Shown here piece after piece: positions 1 through 6,264 of a DNA stretch of 7,829 bases (positions are counted from its first letter, which is position 1; every line of letters starts with the position of its first letter). The DNA is taken from NCBI GenBank assembly GCA_002297865.1, contig DBKX01000407.1, positions 3,159 to 10,987 on the forward strand, in the 5' to 3' direction. The position numbers and the translations under genes are program-made. The notes under the pieces were generated by a model. The model saw nothing but the letters and a program-made list of their open reading frames with translations. It did no database searches and was not told the DNA's origin. This DNA is from Lachnoclostridium sp. UBA739 (GTDB taxonomy: Bacteria > Bacillota_A > Clostridia > Lachnospirales > Lachnospiraceae).

Positions 1-1
1 A

Positions 2-553
2 CTCGATACAGAGGAGTCTGTGATAAGTATTGGCAATAATGCGGAAACATATGAAAGTGCTGATAAACTCAAGATAGATACCAAAGACATAGTAAGAAGA
101 AAATCGATTTACTACCGTGCAATTTCTAAAATGTATGATGAAAATGGCTATACCAGTAGTCATCTGTGCTGGCTTTCCACGATGTCAGGAAATATGGCTT
201 TAAGGAAATCAACATTAGATGATCTTCGATTTGATCGTGATTTTGCAGAATGGGGATTTGAACATTTCGAATTAGGCTATCGTTTATGGGAAAAGAAGGT
301 TGTCTTTCGCAATAATCTAAAGGCGGAGAATATTCATATTGCTCACGCTAGGAACAATGGATTTTATGAAGAATGCATAAAAAATAGTCATGAAATCTTC
401 TTAAAAAAACATCCAGTGAAAGAAGTGGAATATTTAAAAGACTTTGTTTTAGGAGAGATTTCCCTTCAGGAATACGAAAAGAAAATTGATGGGAATCTGG
501 ATTGGATGGTAGGAAAAGAAAAGCCTATAAAAATCAAATGTTTTAATAAGTGA
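2..553 (+). CDS. Family 2 glycosyltransferase, C-terminal part (5' end outside window)
   Basis: This frame is open from the first bases of the window to the TGA at 551-553, so the gene starts upstream; the GTG at 20 is an internal valine codon. 183 residues are visible. They match the C-terminal half of GT-A glycosyltransferases of the galactosyltransferase-like (Glyco_transf_7C) group: SGNMALRKS at about residues 61-69 resembles the usual GGNMAFRR segment, and WGFEHFELGYRLW at about 84-96 matches the W-G-x-E-D-x-E-[FL]-G-Y-R block that holds the catalytic acid. Further on come HIAH (about 113-116) and KHP, typical of the tail of these proteins. The second acidic residue of the ED pair is His here. 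The enzyme would transfer a sugar from a nucleotide sugar in the cytoplasm; acceptor and donor cannot be told. The N-terminal domain with the DxD motif is not visible. It is followed 31 bases later by the kinase-like gene, probably in the same operon. Confidence 0.8.
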   Translation, partial: LDTEESVISIGNNAETYESADKLKIDTKDIVRRKSIYYRAISKMYDENGYTSSHLCWLSTMSGNMALRKSTLDDLRFDRDFAEWGFEHFELGYRLWEKKVVFRNNLKAENIHIAHARNNGFYEECIKNSHEIFLKKHPVKEVEYLKDFVLGEISLQEYEKKIDGNLDWMVGKEKPIKIKCFNK

Positions 554-572
554 TGTAGATAGCATTATAGAA

Positions 573-578
573 AGGAGG
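573..578 (+). promoter_or_regulatory. Ribosome binding site of the thymidylate kinase-like gene
   Basis: A perfect AGGAGG lies six bases before the ATG at 585. It supports this start and shows that the gene has strong translation initiation of its own, not dependent on the glycosyltransferase gene ending at 553. Confidence 0.85.
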
Positions 579-584
579 TTATCT

Positions 585-1214
585 ATGATTATTGCATTTG
601 TCGGGATTGATGGTTCGGGAAAAACAACGTTGCTTTCAGAGTTTGCTAAATATGTGGTAAGTACGGGGAAAAAAGTGCAGATTATAAAAGCACTCAATCA
701 AAAAACTCAATTTATGAAGAATTATAATTCCGTTCGAAAGAAATTTTTTGAGCAGCATGAGGATAAGAAACATGAACTTAATGTAATTGGTTCCTATATC
801 ATGAGTTTTGATTTATTGCAACAGTCAGAACTGATAAAACAACAAGATTCGAGTGATACCGTTACTATTCTAGATCGCTGGGCAATTTGCCAGCAACTAT
901 ATGCCAAGGTATGGATGGCAACGAATGATTTTACGAATATCGTGTATGACATGTGCCTTGAACCTGACATCACGTTTGTTATCAATGCGGATTTGAATGT
1001 AATAGAACAACGAATAGAGCAACGTGGAGGGGCAAATGAGTTTGAGAATATGATGTCACTACGTCGATTAAGAAAATTATATTTGAAGTATGCGGATGGA
1101 CATGATAAGGCAGTTTTAGTGGAGAATAATGGAGAATTCAACGAGGCATTACAAAAAATTATTCAGGAATACGAAAACTGGAATCAAGTGAATGCCACTA
1201 CAGAAATACTGTAG
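585..1214 (+). CDS. Thymidylate kinase-like P-loop (d)NMP kinase
   Basis: The 209-residue protein has the usual length of bacterial dTMP kinases (about 205-215). The P-loop GIDGSGKTT sits at residues 7-15, directly at the N terminus as in that family. DRW at 97-99 matches the conserved DR[YFW] motif that follows the central strand. LEPDITFVINAD at about 125-136 matches the L-x-P-D-x-T-hhL strand, and R143 and R147 with GG and a downstream FEN resemble the LID-side arginine region. Family members phosphorylate a nucleoside monophosphate, classically dTMP to dTDP, with ATP in the cytoplasm. Two things argue that this is not the housekeeping tmk: it lies in an operon with a glycosyltransferase, an altered thymidylate synthase-like protein, a HAD-radical SAM fusion and exporters, and its LID region differs from the RxxxRxxxDRxE pattern. 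I infer a specialised kinase acting on a pathway intermediate, possibly a modified nucleotide. Start chosen by the AGGAGG at 573. The family call is firm, the substrate is not. Confidence 0.8.
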   Translation: MIIAFVGIDGSGKTTLLSEFAKYVVSTGKKVQIIKALNQKTQFMKNYNSVRKKFFEQHEDKKHELNVIGSYIMSFDLLQQSELIKQQDSSDTVTILDRWAICQQLYAKVWMATNDFTNIVYDMCLEPDITFVINADLNVIEQRIEQRGGANEFENMMSLRRLRKLYLKYADGHDKAVLVENNGEFNEALQKIIQEYENWNQVNATTEIL

Positions 1215-1237
1215 TTAAGTTAGATACCAACGTATTG

Positions 1238-1244
1238 AGGAGGG
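1238..1244 (+). promoter_or_regulatory. Ribosome binding site that decides the GTG start at 1250
   Basis: AGGAGGG ends five bases before the GTG at 1250. The only longer in-frame start, TTG at 1235, overlaps the ribosome binding site itself (1235-1237 runs straight into 1238-1244) and has no site of its own, so translation should begin at 1250. Confidence 0.85.
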
Positions 1245-1249
1245 AAAGC

Positions 1250-1876
1250 GTGATTAACGAACAATCTATCAATCGTTGCTGGGAAGAAGCAATGAGATAT
1301 TTTCTGGAACATTCATATCGTACAAATATGTGTGGACGGGAATATCTGGTTTTAGATAATCTTGTTATTCGGGCGAAGGATTATATATGTGATACAGAAG
1401 TGAGTGATTATTGTCTATGGACTAAGAGTAGCCTTGAATATTATCTGAAACAGCTAGATAACCCTGGAAAGTTCTCGGAAATGAGTCGGTTATATGCATA
1501 CGGTGTTACGGAAGTAAATCAGTATGATTATGCAATAAAGGTTCTAAAGAAAAGAAAAAATATAAAGCCGATTGTTCTTCCTATTTATGATCCTTATAAA
1601 GACAATAGGGAGAATGTCCCAACTCCATGTATCAGTAATATTGTTCTTGAACAGAGTAATAAAGTTTTGAATATGCATGTGAATTATTCAACAATGAACT
1701 TATTTCGTATGGGAGTATTAGATTTTCAGCAGATGGCGCATTTACATAAAAGATTTGTGGCTGATTCCCATACACAGGTTGGGGAATTAAGGATTACCAT
1801 TGTAAAAGTTCATATGCCGGTATTCGATTATATGGTTAGCAAAAAGTTATTTAGCGTTGGTGATATATATGGGTAG
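1250..1876 (+). CDS. Thymidylate synthase-fold protein with altered active site
   Basis: 208 residues from GTG 1250. The order of motifs follows thymidylate synthase: an N-terminal WEEA...G.EY segment; Y-x-x-R-L-like MSRLYAYG at about 78-85; NQYDYAIKVLKKR before the dimer-interface strand; PIYDP (position of SAWNV in E. coli ThyA); PTPC with C127 in the place of the catalytic Cys146; a VLNMHV strand; and VGELRITIVKVHMP matching GDfvwTgGDtHlY. The family transfers a one-carbon unit from methylenetetrahydrofolate to C5 of dUMP, or dCMP in hydroxymethylases. By eye the phosphate-binding Arg126-Arg127 pair becomes Lys-Pro, and the RSxD motif (Arg166, Ser167, Asp169) becomes Tyr-Ser-x-Met (146-149). 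Binding of a 5'-monophosphate as in ThyA is therefore doubtful, and a different pyrimidine-like or other substrate is likely. It is shorter than E. coli ThyA (264). It overlaps the next gene by eight bases, which suggests the two products work together. The fold is fairly sure; the function is unknown. Confidence 0.7.
   Translation: MINEQSINRCWEEAMRYFLEHSYRTNMCGREYLVLDNLVIRAKDYICDTEVSDYCLWTKSSLEYYLKQLDNPGKFSEMSRLYAYGVTEVNQYDYAIKVLKKRKNIKPIVLPIYDPYKDNRENVPTPCISNIVLEQSNKVLNMHVNYSTMNLFRMGVLDFQQMAHLHKRFVADSHTQVGELRITIVKVHMPVFDYMVSKKLFSVGDIYG
1859..1864 (+). promoter_or_regulatory. GGTGAT ribosome binding site inside the upstream gene
   Basis: GGTGAT is the downstream half of the full Shine-Dalgarno consensus AAGGAGGTGAT and lies four bases before the ATG at 1869. 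It lies within the last codons of the thymidylate synthase-like gene, which fits translational coupling. It favours ATG 1869 over the in-frame TTG 1857 and GTG 1860, which fall before or in the site. Confidence 0.6.
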
Positions 1877-2495
1877 AGTATTATTTATTGGAGACATAGA
1901 ATCTCCGCAGATTATGGAGGCAATCAAACAACTTATCTCATCAGGTAAGGAAATCGTCATCAGTATGAGCAGTGCCGAATTGTTGAATGTAACGTTTCAC
2001 GATCAAGCTGAGATTGTAAGCAAGATTAAAACATGGTCATGGGATGAGGAGACAGCTGATTACTACATCGGTGATCATGTAATGGATGTAATACCATATA
2101 TTTATCCTAATACGATCAATCAGGAAGTAATGAAGCTCATTTTAAGTGAGAGCTACATACCCCAGAAGACATATAAAAATTTTCGGCTTGGCTTTGGTGT
2201 ACAGGAAGAGTTGTTTGACTTATTTGTAGCAAACGTAGTAGGGGCTAGCGAAATCGTTTACTATGAAGTATTGTCGTCAATGCAGCTTTTGAATCCAGCA
2301 GGTCAGCTTGAATATAGGAGACGTTCCTATGGATTTTTTGAATATGTTGATAAGGAAATAGATATATGGGGAGATATAGAATTAGTTAAAAAGCGATATA
2401 GAATAGTTGGAGAAATTCCATTTTACGAAGAGTTTTCTAAGAAATATGGTCATCCAGTACATGTATTTCATTATTTAATTAAAAACAGAGAGTGA
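1869..2495 (+). CDS. Hypothetical protein of unknown family
   Basis: 208 residues from ATG 1869; the start overlaps the stop of the upstream gene (TAG at 1874-1876) by eight bases. I do not recognise a family. The N terminus, GRVLFIGDIESP followed by an amphipathic helix and then KEIVISM, has a beta-alpha-beta pattern like the beginning of a Rossmann-type or other alpha/beta fold, but no glycine-rich nucleotide-binding loop, P-loop or metal motif is evident. The central part is rich in aromatic and acidic residues (SWDEETADYY), and the C-terminal third is charged (LEYRRRSYGFF, then a PFYEEF segment) and ends in HVFHYLIKN. There is no signal peptide, membrane segment or cysteine pair, so the protein should be cytoplasmic and soluble. 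Its near-identical length to, and tight coupling with, the thymidylate synthase-like gene suggest a partner or next-step enzyme of the same pathway. That is inference from position only. Confidence 0.75.
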   Translation: MGRVLFIGDIESPQIMEAIKQLISSGKEIVISMSSAELLNVTFHDQAEIVSKIKTWSWDEETADYYIGDHVMDVIPYIYPNTINQEVMKLILSESYIPQKTYKNFRLGFGVQEELFDLFVANVVGASEIVYYEVLSSMQLLNPAGQLEYRRRSYGFFEYVDKEIDIWGDIELVKKRYRIVGEIPFYEEFSKKYGHPVHVFHYLIKNRE

Positions 2496-2498
2496 GAT

Positions 2499-2503
2499 GA
2501 GGA
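2499..2503 (+). promoter_or_regulatory. Ribosome binding site of the HAD-radical SAM gene
   Basis: GAGGA lies seven bases before ATG 2511, in the 15-base gap after the preceding stop codon. It supports the start at 2511, where the HAD motif I begins as expected eight residues into the protein. Confidence 0.65.
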
Positions 2504-2510
2504 ATAGAGA

Positions 2511-4349
2511 ATGAAAAAAATGCTGGTATTAGATATTGATGGAACTTGTATTAATGATAACTACGAAGTATCAAAAGAATTGGAACAGACAGTTGCACGT
2601 ATTAAACAAGATAACCTTGTATATATTGCAACAGGACGCTCGCTATCAGATGCCTATCAGATTTACAAAACATTTGATCTAGATAACAATATCATTTGTC
2701 ATAATGGTGGGCTTGTCTATGATTTAAAAAATAGTAAAGCAATGTTCAAGAAATGTATTGCACAAGCAGATGAAATTTTAAAGTTTCTATTTCAACATGA
2801 GAAAGAGTATGCAATAGATAATATTGTACTTTCTAGAGAGAACGAGACATACTTGCTTTCTAATGAGAATCAGTACCTTCAGGGTATTATGGTAGAAAAG
2901 GAATTGCCATATTTCTATGTAGGAAGAGATTTAGAACAGATTTGTGATATTCAGCGAATTATAATTAGCATTTCACCAGAATACTGTAATAAAGTAAAAG
3001 AAATTATAATGGCAAATTATCAGGATATTATAGTCTGTGGATGGAAAGGCAGAGAAGATATCATTGATATATCTGTGGGAAAAGTGAATAAGTGGGATGC
3101 TATAAAAATAATAGCAGAGGAAAATCATATTGAAGAAAAGGATATCATAGCGATTGGTGATGCAGGAACGGACATTGAGTTAATCAAAAATTCTGGTATA
3201 GGTGTCTGTATGCTTAATGGAGTGAAAGAGGCAAAAGATGTAGCAGATTACGTTACTGCATACGATAATAATGAGAATGGTGTCTATCAATTTTTAACAG
3301 AACATTATGATGACTTATTCAATGGAGAGACGCAAGAATACCGAAGTTGTACATACATAGAAAAATTACATATGAATTTTAATGGGGTAAATGGTCATCA
3401 GTCTGGAGCTGATACTGACGGATGTATAGAATTATGCTGTCTGTCACTAGCACCAGGGGTAAAACTTGAAGATTCCCCAGAGACCTCCATTCAGAACATA
3501 ATTGCAGAGCGTAATCGGATTATGGAAGAAAGCAAGCAGTCAACGTATTTGACTACTTGTGCGAAATGCCCGTTTTTCAACCCAATGAAGAGTAAAGATG
3601 ATGGACATGTCCATTTTGTTAACATTAATATGTATCCAGCACCTTGTCAGAGCAAATGCATCTATTGTGTGGTTCACTCAAGTGATTCAGGAAAATTTGA
3701 TTATAGCCGTAATGGAAAAGCCTATGAGAATATGTTTAGTGCGATTGAATGTGCATTAAAATCCGGTATCATTGCACCTGATGCTCTATGGCAAGTTGCC
3801 TCAGGAGAAGTGACCATCCACCCATTTAAAGAAAGAATCTATGAATTGATGGCCGATAAGACATCCAAGTTTCTTACAAATTGTTTCAAGTTTGATGAAG
3901 AACTGGCAACTATTTTAGAGAGAAATCCAAAAGCTGTAATCAATTTATCAATTGATGCTGGAACGGTTGAAACCTGGTTTAAGGTTAAGGGCGTGAATAA
4001 TTTTGATACCGTGTTACAGAATCTGAATCGCTATTCAAGTAAATGTTCGAATCCAGAACAGATTACCCTAAAATATATTGTATTGCCAGGTGTTAATGAC
4101 AATCTGGAGGATTATCAAGCTTTAGCACAAATTATGAAGAGCTTACATATAAAGGAACTCATTATTTCTAGAGATAATCGATTACGTTTTGAAAAAATGA
4201 TACTTGAACATGAAATGCAGATAGAGTGGAAAGGAAATAAGAAAAAAAATACTACAGATATCGCAATAGAAATATTACAAGATACGATGCAGAAAGCGGG
4301 CATCAAGACAAGTTTTGGAGAATTCTGGCCAGATGAGTGCAAGGATTGA
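2511..4349 (+). CDS. Fusion of Cof-type HAD phosphatase and radical SAM enzyme
   Basis: 612 residues in two parts. Residues 1-268 are a complete Cof/IIB-type HAD hydrolase: DIDGT at 8-12 (nucleophile D8, acid D10), ATGRS with T41, K191/K194 in SVGKVNK, and GDAGTD at 216-221 (D217, D221). The cap insert lies between motifs II and III. Such enzymes dephosphorylate sugar phosphates, nucleotides or cofactors. Residues about 280-612 are a radical SAM enzyme: CQSKCIYC holds the 4Fe-4S cysteines C379, C383 and C386; SGE at 431-433 is the SAM-contact motif; LSIDAGT and YIVLPGVNDN are typical later barrel strands. Ahead of the barrel, C305, C309, C310, C350 and C353 form a SPASM-like pattern that could hold an auxiliary Fe-S cluster, which in SPASM enzymes normally follows the barrel. 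One open frame runs through with no internal stop, so the fusion is real in this sequence. The protein probably performs a radical modification and a phosphate removal in the same cytoplasmic pathway. Substrate unknown. Confidence 0.88.
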   Translation: MKKMLVLDIDGTCINDNYEVSKELEQTVARIKQDNLVYIATGRSLSDAYQIYKTFDLDNNIICHNGGLVYDLKNSKAMFKKCIAQADEILKFLFQHEKEYAIDNIVLSRENETYLLSNENQYLQGIMVEKELPYFYVGRDLEQICDIQRIIISISPEYCNKVKEIIMANYQDIIVCGWKGREDIIDISVGKVNKWDAIKIIAEENHIEEKDIIAIGDAGTDIELIKNSGIGVCMLNGVKEAKDVADYVTAYDNNENGVYQFLTEHYDDLFNGETQEYRSCTYIEKLHMNFNGVNGHQSGADTDGCIELCCLSLAPGVKLEDSPETSIQNIIAERNRIMEESKQSTYLTTCAKCPFFNPMKSKDDGHVHFVNINMYPAPCQSKCIYCVVHSSDSGKFDYSRNGKAYENMFSAIECALKSGIIAPDALWQVASGEVTIHPFKERIYELMADKTSKFLTNCFKFDEELATILERNPKAVINLSIDAGTVETWFKVKGVNNFDTVLQNLNRYSSKCSNPEQITLKYIVLPGVNDNLEDYQALAQIMKSLHIKELIISRDNRLRFEKMILEHEMQIEWKGNKKKNTTDIAIEILQDTMQKAGIKTSFGEFWPDECKD

Positions 4350-4361
4350 AAATAAGGAATG

Positions 4362-4366
4362 AGAGG
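4362..4366 (+). promoter_or_regulatory. Ribosome binding site of the first ABC exporter gene
   Basis: AGAGG in the 25-base gap lies eight bases before the GTG at 4375. No other in-frame start near the N terminus has a better site, so the GTG start giving MLFKKEKYRYW is preferred. Confidence 0.55.
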
Positions 4367-4374
4367 CGTTTATA

Positions 4375-6264
4375 GTGTTATTTAAAAAGGAAAAATATAG
4401 ATATTGGGATATGTTGCAATTGTATATTCGTTTAGTTCCTAATTTTGCTTTGCTGAAGCTTGCCTATCATCTCATAATATCAGTAATTCCCCTGATAAGT
4501 ATTATTGTAGTTGGTAACTTTGTTGATTCGGCATTAGCAGCTGTTACTAAACATCAGACGACAAGAGAGGTAGTTGTCTGGTTAGTTGCTTTAATTGCAA
4601 TACAGATTTTTAACAAATACATGGAAATCGTAATGAATATGGTCAGTGTTGCTGAAATCAATAAAATGCGTGCATGCGTTGCGCCAGCTTTAGCAGAAAA
4701 GAAAGCTGTAAAAAAGTATATGTATTACGAGAATCCGGATAGTCTTGATGTTATGGAACGTGTAACAACTGAGTTTGAAACGAAGTTACAGGAATTCGAT
4801 GACTTAGTACTAGAATTTTGGGATGACTTGGTTCAAGTTGTTGGCTTTCTTATCATTCTAGGCAGACAGTCACAGATTACTGGGGTTATTTTTGCGATTA
4901 CCAGTATACCATCTTTTCTTATTTCCTATAAAATCGGAAATAAAAAATATACGGTCGATAAGGAACTTACCAAAATTGATAGAAAAGTAAAGTATATATC
5001 GCAAATACTTACTCAAAGAGAAACAGTAGAGGAACGGTATGTATATGGATATACAAACAAAATGGACGAGGAGTATAAGGACAAGTTTGAATATGCAAGA
5101 ATTGCACGTAAAAATGTCGAAAAGCGTGGGTATATAGACAGAACACTCGCAGGTTTGATTATCTATGCTAGTGGAGCGATCGTCATTGGAATGTTGCTTC
5201 CAGCAGCAATTTATCCGAATGCTAGTGGGGAAATTGTTCTTTCGATTGGAATGTTTACAGCGATTTCAAACGCAGTATTGGGGCTAAGCAAACAGTTACG
5301 GTGGAGCATCCCATCTATTATAACAAAATATCGATATAAATTAGAGTATCAAAAAGACTTGAATAAGTTCTTGCTTTTTGAAGAGGAAAGTGAAGCAACA
5401 GCTTGTCCAGCTACTACAATATCTCAATTAAAATCGATTGAATTTCGTAATGTCAGTTTCCAGTATCCAGGGAGCCAATCTTTTGTTTTAAAGAACTTTA
5501 GCAAAGTATTTGAAGCAGGAAAACATTATGCAATTGTTGGGATCAATGGTGCAGGAAAGACAACGATAACCAAGTTGCTTACCAAACTATATGATAACTA
5601 TACAGGCGAAATATTAATAAATGGAAAGGAACTTAGGCATTACAGCCAAGCGAAAGTAAAAGCATTGACTGCTGTTGTCTATCAGGATTTTTGTCGTTAT
5701 CCATTAGATTTCTATCATAATATTGCAATAGGAGATATTAACAGTAGTAACGGGAACGAGAAAGTGAAAAATGCGGTTCATACTTTAGGCTTAGACAAAG
5801 TTGTAGATAGATTACCGCAAAAATATGATACACCAATTACAAAGGTGAAACAAAATGGTGTTGATTTATCTGGTGGACAGTGGCAACGAATAGCCCTTGC
5901 AAGGCTTAGTATAAGTCCAGCACCTATAAAAATTCTGGATGAGCCGACAGCAGCGTTAGATCCAATATCTGAATGCAGAGTGTACGAGCAGTTTGGTGAA
6001 ATTCTAAATCAGGATTCGGTTTCAAAGAAAAATAGCATCACAATATTTATTAGCCATCGTTTAGGTTCCACAAAACTTGCTGATGAAATCGTTGTTTTAG
6101 CCGATGGAAAAGTACATGAACAAGGTACATTTGATGAGTTAATGCAAATGAATTCCATTTACGCAGAAATGTATAGAAGTCAGGCTAGTTGGTATAAGGA
6201 TAGTGAAGAAGCTGATGGCGTAGTTGCTAAAGACGGGGGTGATATGTATGCTTGCGAATCATAA
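4375..6264 (+). CDS. ABC exporter half-transporter, permease and ATPase fused (first of pair)
   Basis: 629 residues: a membrane domain followed by a nucleotide-binding domain. Hydrophobic segments near residues 27-50, 65-88, 152-166, 168-186, 258-280 and 287-304 give the six helices of a type IV (ABCB-like) exporter. The ATPase has Walker A GINGAGKTT at 389-397, Q-loop Q437, signature LSGGQ at 498-502, Walker B ILDEP with catalytic E523, and the H-loop histidine H561 in SHR, so this site looks catalytically complete. There is no N-terminal C39 peptidase domain, so it does not cleave leader peptides itself. It would act in the cytoplasmic membrane, exporting the cluster's product or giving self-protection. 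It ends with a 17-base overlap into a paralogous half-transporter, which points to a heterodimer. The C-terminal tail after the ATPase (about 600-629) is acidic and unlike the core. The substrate is not readable from sequence. Confidence 0.92.
   Translation: MLFKKEKYRYWDMLQLYIRLVPNFALLKLAYHLIISVIPLISIIVVGNFVDSALAAVTKHQTTREVVVWLVALIAIQIFNKYMEIVMNMVSVAEINKMRACVAPALAEKKAVKKYMYYENPDSLDVMERVTTEFETKLQEFDDLVLEFWDDLVQVVGFLIILGRQSQITGVIFAITSIPSFLISYKIGNKKYTVDKELTKIDRKVKYISQILTQRETVEERYVYGYTNKMDEEYKDKFEYARIARKNVEKRGYIDRTLAGLIIYASGAIVIGMLLPAAIYPNASGEIVLSIGMFTAISNAVLGLSKQLRWSIPSIITKYRYKLEYQKDLNKFLLFEEESEATACPATTISQLKSIEFRNVSFQYPGSQSFVLKNFSKVFEAGKHYAIVGINGAGKTTITKLLTKLYDNYTGEILINGKELRHYSQAKVKALTAVVYQDFCRYPLDFYHNIAIGDINSSNGNEKVKNAVHTLGLDKVVDRLPQKYDTPITKVKQNGVDLSGGQWQRIALARLSISPAPIKILDEPTAALDPISECRVYEQFGEILNQDSVSKKNSITIFISHRLGSTKLADEIVVLADGKVHEQGTFDELMQMNSIYAEMYRSQASWYKDSEEADGVVAKDGGDMYACES
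6235..6243 (+). promoter_or_regulatory. GGGGGTGAT ribosome binding site of the second ABC gene
   Basis: GGGGGTGAT lies four bases before ATG 6248, inside the end of the preceding ABC gene. It is the downstream half of the Shine-Dalgarno consensus and supports ATG 6248 as a coupled start. Confidence 0.65.

Noticed and set aside
20..553. GTG at 20 as the start of the glycosyltransferase gene
   Set aside because: The same frame is open from base 2, no ribosome binding site lies before base 20, and the visible domain is only the C-terminal half of the family. The gene is cut by the window edge.
557..584. Short hairpin around the kinase ribosome binding site (AGATAGC with GTTATCT)
   Set aside because: Seven mostly A-U pairs with one G-U and a 14-base loop in A+T-rich DNA is weak and expected by chance. 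There is no T-run, so it is not a terminator, and there is too little to call it a regulatory switch.
449..697. Minus-strand frame of 82 codons
   Set aside because: It spans the end of one well-supported + gene and the start of another, has no recognisable domain, and mirrors codon structure on the other strand. The same holds for minus frames at 794-1141, 4115-4342, 6559-6903 and 7147-7443.
1235..1249. TTG at 1235 as the start of the thymidylate synthase-like gene
   Set aside because: It abuts the AGGAGGG site and has no site of its own; GTG 1250 is correctly spaced.
1857..1868. TTG 1857 or GTG 1860 as the start of the unknown gene
   Set aside because: Both precede or fall inside the GGTGAT site that serves ATG 1869.
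585..1876. Housekeeping tmk and thyA
   Set aside because: The operon context and the altered residues of the synthase-like protein argue against core dTMP synthesis, so no gene symbols are given.
2511..4349. Two separate genes for HAD and radical SAM proteins
   Set aside because: One frame runs without interruption across the junction at about residues 268-280, and no stop codon or ribosome binding site separates the parts.
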